Positions 20,411 through 33,000 of a stretch of 64,000 nt of DNA are shown here, in pieces. The DNA is taken from NCBI GenBank assembly GCA_023053575.1, contig JAKZAP010000020.1:21414764-21478763 (forward strand). The letters run 5' to 3'. This DNA is from Branchinecta lynchi. Taxonomy: Eukaryota > Arthropoda > Branchiopoda > Anostraca > Branchinectidae. Below the pieces are notes generated by a model, which did no database searches, was not told where the DNA came from, and saw only the letters and a list, made by a program, of their open reading frames with translations. A program made the translations under genes and the position numbers. The number at the start of each line of letters is the position of its first letter. Positions within the stretch are counted from its first letter, which is position 1.

Positions 20411-20864
20411 TGCACTGACGTAACAGTGAAACGAGCTGGAAGTTCTACCCTTATTCATTCTTGGTTAAATTCACTAAGTGGACAGTTTCTTTCTATCCTA
20501 GGATTAATAGCTTACTAACGGTCATTGTATGAAAGCAGCCTCTTACAGTTACCTTTAATTCCGAATACACTATTTCTTAGCAGCCGCACTTAGCTGACTA
20601 TAAACGATAAACGGTCACTTCACAGACCCACGGTCACTCACTAGGCGAAAGCTAGTGCCCGTTTTGCGACCTGTTATTCCGCAGCATAGGAATTCTGTCT
20701 TTATCTAACTTGACGGTCAGGAAAACATACGCCACATTGGTAACTTCTGCCCTTTCATCAGTTCATTTCCCCGACACAGGGATCATTTGAAGATAGGACT
20801 CAAGGGTCGTCTCCTGACCAAACGGTCGATACCAACAGTTCACCACAAATCACAGGCTCGGGAG

Positions 20865-21044
20865 CTACGGACTGTTGGCGTCCGGCTGCATTAGCAAGTG
20901 CACTTGGTCCAATCTGTATGCGAGTCTTTGTTTTTGACTAAATTCATCCTCTTCGAGGGCACTATTTAACTGCTCACTGTATTTGTGGGCGTAACTATAC
21001 AGCTCATAGAGGGCACAGTTTGTGTTGAACTCCAGGGAATGCAA
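20865..21044 (-). CDS. PLXNA: Plexin terminal coding exon
   Basis: The acceptor is TTTTTCTTCCAG. It reads [59 protein letters not shown] and TAG at 20867-20865. It aligns with the last helix of vertebrate plexins, ending a few residues after the usual terminus and without a PDZ-binding motif of the plexin-B kind, which supports the A-type assignment. The 3' UTR probably extends into 20400-20864, but no AATAAA on the - strand could be tied to it. Confidence 0.95.
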   Translation of the reverse strand: MHSLEFNTNCALYELYSYAHKYSEQLNSALEEDEFSQKQRLAYRLDQVHLLMQPDANSP

Positions 21045-24000
21045 CTGGAAGAAAAAAAACCCAAATTATAAAACAAATGGCAAGATAAGCCATTCATTTT
21101 AGTGGGGTGTTAAAGGACCTCTCTTACCTATAATACTAATGCAGCCTACTTCCGTAATCACTCAATATATTTCTAAGCCCGGAGACCCCAATTTTGTACG
21201 GTACATTCTAGCCCCCTTAGACGTGTATCACGCTGTCAACGGTTGTCTGCGAGAAGTTTTTCCATCAGAAAAACAGTTATGTGAATTGTTTCCCTTTTTT
21301 CGCTATCAGTGAACGGGTCTCGGGAAAGGCTTAAAACAGTCAAAACCGTGGGTTATCTTTTGAAAGCCTAGCATAGTTTTAAAGTATTCTAATATTTGAA
21401 AATACCGTAAGTTGAAGAGGGGTCCTTTGATTTATGAACAATTCATTCTTGCGGCCGCGGTAGTAGGTTTTCGGTTTTCTGTTTTTTTTGTTTTTTTTTG
21501 GATTTCACAACACAAAAGCCATTACAGGTATCAGGTTCAAAGTTAAGAGTGCCAAATCCCCCACACCGAAACTCTCCAAGGGCAATTGGGTCGAGATTGC
21601 TCCAGTTGCTTAAGTTCGTAACTTAACCACGGTTGGGATGAATGGGTGTTAATAATATCTTGGGAGTCTGGAAGTAATTACTGAAATTACACCCCCCGTA
21701 CATTCGTCAGCAACTGGTCTCAGGTTGCCCACTGAGTTAAATTGTGACCTGACACCTACACACTCTATGTTTGAGCGCTTGCGCACTTGTTGTACTTCGT
21801 CAGCAAGAACACTCTCGGGTAGTCGCAAAGTAACCTCACTCAATTCTTAGCAGGCGTGGGTAAACTAGGGCAGGGCTCTGTTTCTCTCCAATCAAGGACG
21901 ACAAATAGCTTTTCCCACGGTACGCAGACAACTTGCTTTTAAGAATTCTGACGCGGTACACAAACTAAAAGGTCTTCTTGGGTGAATTCTAGGATACTGA
22001 GGGTCCACAAAACGAGCAGGAATAGGCTAGTTGGGTGAAGGTTTACCACAGGGCTTTTTGTAACATCTATAACTCCTACGTTCTAACGGTAAAAAGAAAG
22101 AAGGAACATTACGAGTATTACAGAGCAACATGTCAGTGGGGACACTTTCGTCAGTCCTTCACTGCCAACCCAATCATTTCACCCTTGCCGGGACCCTTTT
22201 CGCTGACCTAGTTTTTCGAGATCTTGACAGAAAGACAAATGTTGTCTGTGGTTGGTTTACGCGGCTTCACTGCGCACAAAACTGCAATTGACAATAAAGG
22301 TAAGTAACAGAACGAAAGCATGGGAACGACAGCGAAAGGATGACGGAAATCAGAGTCGTCGGGTTAAATCTGTTCTTGATAGCAAACTAATTGGACAGTG
22401 CAGCCTATTTCGTGTCCGATCTGGTTGGGTGATGACCATCGCGATCATATCTACCAGAGAAGTCCATTCAAACACGTTCAAATATTAAAGGACACCTGAA
22501 TGAAGAGTACCAAGTATCATCACTATCTGTATGACTTCCGTTAACATTGCCTACAGAAAACCCAAACCAAATACGAAATAGTGTTTCCAAGCTATGATTT
22601 TTGCTTCATTTTGCATCTGTCCTTATTTCAGTACCCAGCAATTTTAGAAATGAACAAATGTCTCCAATCAACCCTACTTCTGGAATATTTTTTAATTAGT
22701 GAAGCCCAAACGTATATCTAGAAGAAATTCCAATGCGATCCGACCAGCGCTATACAAGATTTTAATGAATTGCGTTTTTTGTCTTGGAGTCTGCATGTGC
22801 AAACCTCCAGAAACGAACATCCCTATTTTGAAAACGTCACGCTCAGGAGAAGAATGCTCTCCGTGGCCATGTCTGTAAATGCATTCTCCATGGTGTGGTC
22901 AAGTACGGTTTCATTGTTTAGGTATCCTTTAAAGGAATGAAGAGGCTCTTTTCGTTAATGAATTTAGGAGAATCGTGGGTTTCAAGCCATTCATTCAGTC
23001 GCTGCAATCGCTGGTAGTTGTCAAATAAGCCACCGGTCTAAGGAGATCGACCTACCGCCAAGGCTATGTGTCACCAGTAAACTACACAAAAATTCATCAT
23101 CCTACTTACCCGTGATTCCTCAGCAAGCATGGCATTCATATCCTGATCCGATATGGCAGGCATTGCTTTGATATCTGCATAATACCGGTCTACCCACTCC
23201 TTGTACACTGGAATATCTTTGGCGAATAATAATTTGGAACTAGGGGAGTCCTTGCCTGAAAAAAGAAAAAATATGAACTTGGGACAGTTATTTCAGGAGC
23301 CTACGGATTTCTGTCAGTTTTGTTAGAAAAAAAAATGCAGGAACTGAGGAAAAAAAAACACTTCGTAGGACAGTGCCTTTATACTTGAATTAATAACTAA
23401 CACAAAATATATCGTATCTTTGGCACTAGCACTACTGTCATAACAGCTCTTTTGTTTCACACAGACCCACCCACAAACCCTCATTTTGCTTTGCACTCAC
23501 TTACCTTTCCCTCGAAACCAAACAAGTGTTATGGCCTCGAACAAAAATCTTCCGCTCTATGCCCAAATAACCTCGCTTTTGTCCAAACATTCGCTCAAAC
23601 TCCGGTTGTATTACCATTAGCTATTTTTCCTACAACCTCCTGGATTAAATAAAATAACTGAGTTGTAGCCAACAAGGCCAATCAAAGGAAAAAAGGGAAC
23701 AAGATTATTTGTCGCTACGTACAATCCACTAATTACCATTCCATACTGTTTCCTCAGTCCCCTCCAGCCCCATGGAAAATGCAAATTTGCTCGAAATACA
23801 GTAGAGGTATTTGCGTAAGTTAACTTCGAACAGTGCCATTTTTATTCACTTGCAAAGTCAGCTAATAGTCAGCCAAGTATCTTGACTAAGGGCTCCTAAG
23901 AACACAGTTTGGAGTCTTAATTTTACCATTTAGACCACGACTGCACTGGTCAAAGCTGACTAACGTTCAAAGAAGCATACTTCTACTGTATTCAAAATAC

Positions 24001-27000
24001 CCAATTGCCATTGCTCAGGACCTTCACGTTTCTGCCGTTGGCCATTTCTCAGCATTCCATCTAGGAAGAAGATTTTTTAGAGCCGATTAGTCCCTTTTCT
24101 TTTTTTAATGTTTATTTTTTAATCCCGTGCATTTACTACATTACTGAAAGCTCAGAGTATTTTTTCCTTTTATTTGTCTGTACTTTCGATATCTTCCTCT
24201 TTTTAAGTGCATAAATATCATCACCATCATCATCTCTCTTCATAAATAACTAGACTAGCAAACCTCAGAAGTTACAGCGGAAGTTTTGCTCAACTCGGGA
24301 GAGAGGGCAGTTTTTCTTTCAAACAGCGTAATTCTTTGCTTTGTCAGAAGACTCTGTCACCACAAAAATGTTAGAATCCTTCAAAAAGCGACCGGACAAG
24401 GACTAGAAATCACAGCCCTGGAGAGATGACTGATGCCACCTGAAATGATCATTCCCCGCAAGCAAATCATCGGGATTCTACATCGTTACTGCTTGCAAGT
24501 GCAATTTAAAGTGGACCACAACAAATGGTCTTTCTACCACACACACAATGACAATACCACAAAAAGCACCGTCAAACAATGAGCAAATTAAACAAAAATC
24601 CTAGGTTTGAAACAATTCGGTCTTGACTAAATCTCAGCCGATTATCCGGGAGAGCCGTTATGGCACGTAGGGAGCCAAGGATCAAAATAATTGTTTCCAT
24701 CTAATGCTCCAACTCTTTATTAAAAATACGAAAAAGAAAAGAAAAAAAAGACCAGTGTGGTACGTGGTACGTCTGAAGACATATTAAAAATAATGTATTA
24801 AGTCTTATAATTCTTTGCTAATGAAACGTGGAAAATTTCGTCATTCGGAAAAGATGACCTTCTGCGTGATTTATTTCTCGAGCCAAAACAGCAATCCGGC
24901 AATCAAGTTCAAATGTAAATAAACTGGTGGCTTCCGATCAGTGAGAGAAGGTAAACAGAATGTTTGGATTAGGTCTTTAAGGTAATACTCACCTAATCTA
25001 TGATCTGACGTCGAGCAAGAATCCATAAAAGTCTGCGCTACTACAGACAAGCAGGCATCCACAATATTTGACTTATTCACATCAAACACAAAGTTTGGGT
25101 TTTTGATCAAGTTCACCCAAAACCTCAAGGGTAGAGAGTTCGATTTCCACGTATGCACCACTTCTAAGTCAGTAATGCCATGATGAAGTGCTTGATCGTC
25201 CAAGAAGTCAAACATGTATTTGATCGCGAGGGGCAAGGCACTCCCTCGGTTGGCTATACTGAAGATTGTTTCGAACAAGTCGTCGATGTACTTCTGAAGA
25301 GTCATCTGGAAGGAAATGTGGGTCAATTTTAAGTCGAAGAACAACCATCTTATCGCCTATTTTATTTTAGTGATCCTGTACAAAGTACACTGGGCATCTT
25401 TTTAGAATCCTAAAAAGTCAGTCTCAACCGAATCTGCGCAAGTACAACTAGCAAGAAAACACCATTGTTGTCGCTGAAGCAAAAGGAAGGGACAAGGTGA
25501 ACAATGTAGTCCCTGGAGTTCAATTCAATGTAGCTTTAGTAGAAAAGTCAAACGATAAGCAACTATAATTAACCTTTAAACGGTCTCACACAACCGTGGC
25601 TCTTCACTTACTTCTGAGGAAAAGTAGAGTAGCTAATAGCCTATGAGTATAAGTATTCCTTCAGCTCAAGCTGACTGTTGATTCACAGGTTCCTATTTGA
25701 GCCTGAAGCGGACCCTTAATAAGAAGGGCCAAGATGTCGCTAGAATAAGACTCATCTGACGCATCAGTATCAGTCCAACGCAACCGAGGAACCGACCCAA
25801 AATTCAATATTTACCAAGAAGCCTATGCTATCCAATGGATATTTTTGGTATTACTAAATGATTAACTGATTGAAGAAGAAAAGAATGAACACAAAAACGC
25901 ATGAAACATTACTAAAACTAAAAAGTTTAATTACATTAACTTATTAATGGACGTGAAAATAAGTATTTATCGCTTTCGGATCTCTCATTCAAGAAATGAA
26001 CTAAAAAGTTTAAACTTATCAAGAAATTAGTGTAATTAAAAAGGAACAACTAGTCAAGAAGGATCTAGTGATGCTTCCGAAAGTACAAGTATTAGTTCTC
26101 ACCTTGGTTGACAGGAGCCTCGTCAGATATATTTCCGACACCATCTTATTCCCTCTTTCTCCTTCCTTCCGATTATCATTATCATGGTGTCTCACCAAAT
26201 GCCAGCACTTTACACCGCACTCATGAGTCTCCGACTTATCGTGTCTGTCGTTGTAGTGAAGACTACCATGATTTGGGTGGGTGTTGACTGGGTGGTAAAA
26301 GTGGTGGTTCATGGGCGAGGTGGCTCGACTCATTGGTGGACTAGAGCTGAATTTGCTGAAGTTCAGATTCAGAGTTTCGTATTTGTGGTGCGCCTTGTCG
26401 TTTCGATCCGAGATGAGTGACAAGTTGTACATCGATGCCTGGAAAGTCAAAAGCGTTACGTGAGGTCATCGAGGTCTCCGCCTCAGTTCAAACGCTGTCT
26501 TCTAGGGATGGCGACAATCGAAGGACCCAGCGAAGGGGTCGGACGAAGAACACCCTTGCCCCCCCCCCCCCGGTAGTGACCAACACATTCGCTGATGTTC
26601 AACTCCCGAAGCTTTGGGTGCATACTTCTTTTATATTAACTAACTTAGAACAGTGCAGTTTTGGATAAATTATATAATGAATGCTACTTTGCAGACTGGT
26701 AGCTGACTCCTGTCACAGCAAGTGAAGAAAACGGCACTGTTCAATGAATGTGAACTAACGTTCGAAGAACTCAACTGTCCATCAACCGGAGGATATGCGC
26801 AGAATTGTTATCAGCATTTGTCTCTAATCAAAATTAACAAGGGACACGTTAACCGAGAAATGTTAATATTTTAACCATTTTATTTAGGCCAAGTGTGTCA
26901 CTTTATGTTGACAACAGAGTCAAATTCGGCTGTAAAAGTTACATACTAACTGGAAGATAGAGAAGAGAGCCGTTATAAGTGGTGAGTAGTGGTGAGTAGC

Positions 27001-30000
27001 ACGTTATAAGTGGTGAACCGAAAGACCAAACTACGGGCCGGGGTACTTGTGAACAGTTGCACATCCACCAACAGCAAGGTGGAAGCGTTACGGGACGCTG
27101 CATGCAAACGAAATTGGACAAACGTCGTCAGATGGTAGAAATCCTGCCCGAGAAGCTTTCAGTCCACTTCTGATAAATAAATACATAATTTGTAAGAAGA
27201 TTGATGGCTTGTCTATTGAGTGTTCAGTCTCCTGGTTGTCTCGTCTTTTTCTAGCGCGCAGGCTACTTGCTAGGTGTCCCAATCCTTGGGACCGGATGGT
27301 GGCTGCTTTATTGTATACTGTTGTGTATGACCATGATTAAGTTATACTATTTAATTTTATCTTCTGGCCATCGAGACTGCTCTCTGCCATGAAACTACGT
27401 AAAGCTACTTGTTTTCATTCTGAACCTATAATGTGATTAAATTCCAAAATCTTGCTGCTGTGCGCCCAGCCCACCTTTTGTCTTTCTTGCGATTTTCTAA
27501 AGGGAATGAACCCCTCGCGCTCTCTGCTGACTCATAATTGTTCTGTCGATGTGGCATTGACAAGTCAGAGTGATTCATTCCACTTCGTTTAATCGCGTCG
27601 CAGAAGGTCAAGTAATCACAGTATTCTCAGTGTTGCAACTGGTGGAAAAATTCGGCGATTTGACACTTCTTTTCGTTTCTTCAACAAAGCGAGCCAGAAC
27701 TCTTAGACCTGTTCTTTACTAGTATATCCAAGATTAAAGTAAAAAAGCTGGTAAAAATGACTCAGCTCCTCAGGCGCCAGAAAATCAAAGGTTTTTGCGG
27801 CCAAAAGTCGCAGAATTTGTCGGACAAAAGTGGCAACACAGAGCGATCTGGCCAAACCACTGTAAGAAGTTTCATAGCAGATATCATAAGGATGCGCAGT
27901 TTCAACAGACGACACTTGGGATGCAATCAGTCGTGATTTTGAAAACATTATGCATTAAATGTTATGCATATCATGACGGGAAGAGCGAAAACAGCTGAAA
28001 AAGCAACTGTGATTTTGCTGATTTCTGACAGGCCGTCAGAAAATCAGAGCTTTCAGCAAAATCAGCTTTTTCGACAAATTACAATTCCGATACAAAAACT
28101 ATGATTCTACAGATCAACAGTTGACGTTCAAAGGACCTGTCTTACTTATGATACTAACGCAACCTACTTCCAGAATCACTCCATATGTTTCTAAGCCCGG
28201 AGACCCCAATTTCGTACAGTACATTCTAACTCCTCTAACAAAACCACGCTGATTTTCTCACTTGCCGTATTTTGCTACCTTCGATGTGTATCACGCTGTC
28301 GAGGGTTGTCTGCGAATAGTTGTTCCATCAGACAAACCGGTTCTGTAAATTTCTTCCCGGTTTTCGCCGAAAGTCAACGGGTCTCGGAAAAGGATTAAAA
28401 CAGCCTAAGCCTTGGGCTATTTGTTGAAAGCAGAGCCAAGGTTCAAAGTATTCAAATATTTTAAAATACTGTAAGTTGAATAGTAAATAGTGCGAGGGGT
28501 CCTTTAAGGCATTTTTACTAATTGATTTAGATCAGAACCGTCTAGATAATTATTTTTCCAAAAAGTTACATGAAATGTGATGCGTCCTGAGCCACAACTG
28601 CCAACTGCACGAGTTTTATAATTGGTTCTTTACTGCTTCCGAAACCGTCTGTCATGTTTCTTAATACATTTTTGATTTCCTTGCCAGGACACTAGACTCT
28701 TCACAAAGCTTCCCATTACTTCCACAAGAAACACTTTCCGGAAAAGCCGCGACAATTTCCAGTCCATGAGCCACTGCAAAAAGATAGATAAATAGATAAG
28801 ACAGATGAATCTTTTTATTCGCCAAAAACTGATCATGGCTCACGCCAAATTTGTTCGGTATAGTCATGGATATAAACGAGCACACACATGATAGGCCTAC
28901 GCATATACGGCTACAACGGTCATAAATTACATGATAAATTTCAACTAGCAGCTCAGCTTATGCTTCGTTGTACATCTTTAAAAATGAAGGTACACAACTC
29001 TTTGCAAACCTCTGGCGGGCACATTTAATTGGCTGCAACTTTTCAACCGCAGTAGCTACCTTGCGAGGAAAATATTTTGGTGGATCGGGTGATTCAGAGA
29101 TTTGACACCAAACTCCATGCAGAGTTTCAGCCTTCGTTCAGGACGCGATTGGAATTTACGTAGTAACTGTTCATAGGACCTCTTTGCCACCTTTGACGCT
29201 ATGAGTAGAAAAAGCTCACCGAATTCCATGGCTGCGCGAAGACTAAAGAACTGATTCCGGTTTATTGCCGCTTGATGCATTAAGCTACAGGCACACACTG
29301 TCCGTTAAGACATGCGAAATTACACTTGCCAAAATACAAAATACACTGCTAACGGAGCGTTTCCAAGGTAATTATTATTATTATTTATTTATAACCCATC
29401 AACTGGCCGAGGCCAAAAAAGACGCGAGTATGGAAAAAATACAAAAAAATAAATGAATAGGTGAACACAGTAAACTGAAATACAAAAAAACAACACAATC
29501 CAAATAAGCTTGAGCCAAATCCGTTTCAAGGGACTCCACGTCAGTAGTTGGCAGACCTCGCAAACTCAATCACTTTCGGACAGAGTAGGCTGTAAGCAGG
29601 ATGTTTTGCACTCCCGGTGTCTCACGGCTGGATTCCTGGCTCCCACCACATTTGACGTTGCACACGTTGACGTTGACACAGCATTTGACGTTGTTCTTGC
29701 AGTCAGAGGCTAAGTGACCGAACTCTTGGCACTTAAAGACGCAAGCGCAACACTTTTGGAATTTTCGTCGGCTCTGCCAGAAATCATGGACAACTGGGCC
29801 CAGCCAGCGCACGACACTCTACATTCTTTTCTGTCCGACGAATGAAAAACTGTAGATTCTGTTTCGTTGTGGTATATTTAATTTTTTGTTTGTTTACTTT
29901 ACATGGAGCATGTAAAGTAAAAAGTTTTCAAATGGCGGGTCAGAAATAAATTACTTACTTACTTGCGAAATTCGCAACATGATGGGGAACCCTACATTTG

Positions 30001-33000
30001 ATGCGTCAAAAGGTCGGACAGGAGGCGGAAATCCGCATCCGACTGTAACAATCAGACTGTGTTTTGTGACCTTTCCGATAGAAGTTCTGTTTAAGGCCGG
30101 TCTGAAGCGTCTTTCGTCAATGATGCCATCCGGTAGTGAGTATTTCACTGGGTCTCGGTTTATGCATGATCGTTTTCCTTCGTACACGTTCTTTGGTGCA
30201 GCGAGTACAGCACAGTTTCTAGTTCCAACCAAAGTTGGCTACCGTGCAGTAGAGGTAAGCTTCTTTGAACATTTATCTGAACTTGAGAAACCTTGGTTTC
30301 ATTTTTCGTCCCTTAAACATCAAATCCGAAATATAAACCAAGAATTTATTGTCAGCGAAGAGCCAAGTTTTCAGCTTTCTTTTGACATCAAGAATGAAAT
30401 CAAAATCCTCTGTTGCGATTTATTATTTCCTTTTTTATGTCCATTTTCTTCTGTTGGGATGGACGGCTTGGACAATCTGAAAGTAATGCAAAAGGCCGGA
30501 CGCCGTAAACTTGCGCTGGAAGGATGGAGAACAACTCAGCAACAAAGAGTGTAACACAGTTTGAACTTTATTTTACTAAATAATGTTTCTGCTCCGTTCT
30601 GCGCATGATTTCCTAGGTCTGGTCTTTATACTATCCTTCCGACATCGTTCAAAGTAGTGAACTGAAGAAAAAAATGCTCCTCAGCCGGGATTTGAACCCA
30701 GGACCCTCTGCCAACAAGGCAGGCGCTCTTACCATTTGAGCTACCGAGGGGCTTGTGAACAGAGTTCGCTAATCACTACAATAGTCTGGTGAAAGCCAGC
30801 CATGGGAACAGTAATCCCGCCCGAAGGCAAATTCATCAAACCAGTTCACATCCGCATGTCATGGAAATTAATAATTATTCATAATGATTAATTTATAATT
30901 AACAGCAGAGGGTCCTGGGTTCAAATCCCGGCTGAGGAGCATTTGTGTCTTTCAGTTCACCACTTCGAAAATGTTTCCATCTCAAGGGCGTCAACCCCAT
31001 TAAAATAGTATATTGAGTTTTCACCATGAACGCCCGCCTTGTGGGTCCTGGTATGTCTCTATGGCTCCAACAATGGAGTCCTAGACTTATTAATTAAATT
31101 CGAAAAAACTGTTTCATGTTTATTGGCCACGGTACAAGTTCCTTGTACTTATGTATAACCCTTCAAAGTTTGGCAACATTGGAATAAGGATACCTCTGCT
31201 CTTAGCATAGTCACTTACTTGTTTCGGGACAAGCGTGAGTTGTGCCCCGTCAGGTACTCGGTAGTGGGCTAGGGTGTTGAGCTTCTTCCATTCCCCTTCC
31301 ATCTTCGAAGTCGTGTCTTCATCGTATAGTATTAGCCGTCCGCTCGTACCAGTGCGCCATTCTAGAAAATAAACGAAGCTAAAGTCTCAAGCACTTCTCG
31401 TTCCCATTCACGGACCGATACTGCGTTGAGCGCTTCCACACAATATAAATCATGCCAAGATAACAGTTGCGTTTTTGATCCGAATTCTCCGTTCTGAATC
31501 CTCGGTTCTCGTACAAATTACCGTTTTTGCTCTTCTGGCTTCTCCATTCTGGGTTTTGACAAACACACTAATTTGGCAGCTCGTATACAACACAACCCCG
31601 TATACGTGTTTATGCATATAGAATACCCGCACTCAGTTGACCAGTCAGGGAGGAGAATCGGAGAGAGGCGAATCTAAAATTCACAATCGGAGCAACTACT
31701 CGATTCTGACAAAAACGCAAGAAAAGGAAAATTCGCTTCATCGTCCAAAAACGGCAAATAGGAGAATTGCGAGGAGCATTTCAAGGAGAATTCGGATAAA
31801 AAACGCAACTATTGTAAACGGGCCACGTTCCGCTTGAAATAGGCATTAGGAACCATGGCAGCACTTCAGACCACTCGCTTGCGAACAAATATCTAGAAAC
31901 GCATTTACATAAGAAAATACAGCTGTCAATTGACTATCGATCTGGCCTAAAAAAGATACCACATACTCTTTTGGGTTTCTCAAAGATTACACCGGTCTCG
32001 GTTATTTTCAGCCTCGCGCTGCCCCCTTGGTTTTGATGCGAACATGGAGAAACTTGTATGACAGACCAATCAGCTCCTCGGAATGATAGATTCAGCCGAA
32101 CGGCCGTTAGCGTGGAAAAACATTACATAGGAGGTTCGATATCTCGGGAACGAGAATGAATGGAGTGAGTGGGGATGCATTGTTAGTCAATAATATAGGG
32201 AGGACTAACTGCACTCGCGCGAATGCCGAACGACGGTCTCCCCTTTCTTATTAGAAGGCGGCACAGCAAATAATAAACCAGGTCTGCAATTAGTCGCTTT
32301 TGCAGTAACCGTGGTATATGATACACGGTTGCCGCAAAAACGGGAATTGCCGAAATTGCACTTTTCGAAGTTATCCCAAAAGGAAAACTGATATTCAGTC
32401 ACATCACTAAGTGCCAAACTTCTTTCCCACCAATTTGACAAAAAATAAAGTGAGATGACTTTTCAGATACCCCGATACTGGCCAGATGCAACGATAATTG
32501 CAAAAACTCCTTTTGACCGTGATATTAGATACCATGGTATCTGCAAAAACGCAACTATTCATCGAGGTATGTTAGATTGCAATGCACCATCATCATCAAA
32601 CGCATATCTTCACATTTTCCATCTAGCCTAAGGCACTACATCTTATGGTAGGTAATCAGAGAAGTTTCCAGAAAACAAAAGTTGGAAATACGAATCTTAG
32701 AAGTTAGAACCCTCTCAAGAAAAGTTTCCTTAGTCCTTCCCGGATTTTGGAAACACCTCTTAGCTCGACTAAGGGAGCACAGAATAACCGAGAAAGGATC
32801 TTTACTAGTGTAATTTGCCCACTTTTTCAAAAGGTGAATTTATTTGTTGCTGCTCATTTTAAGTTGTAATACTTCCATGTAAAATAGCGACTTGCGATAT
32901 CATTTACTTTTGTACCTATCTAGTGTATTTCGAGAAAAAAAGGCACAACCGTTCAGTATAAACTTTCAGCCGTCAAAAGAAATGCTGATGAGACCACTAT

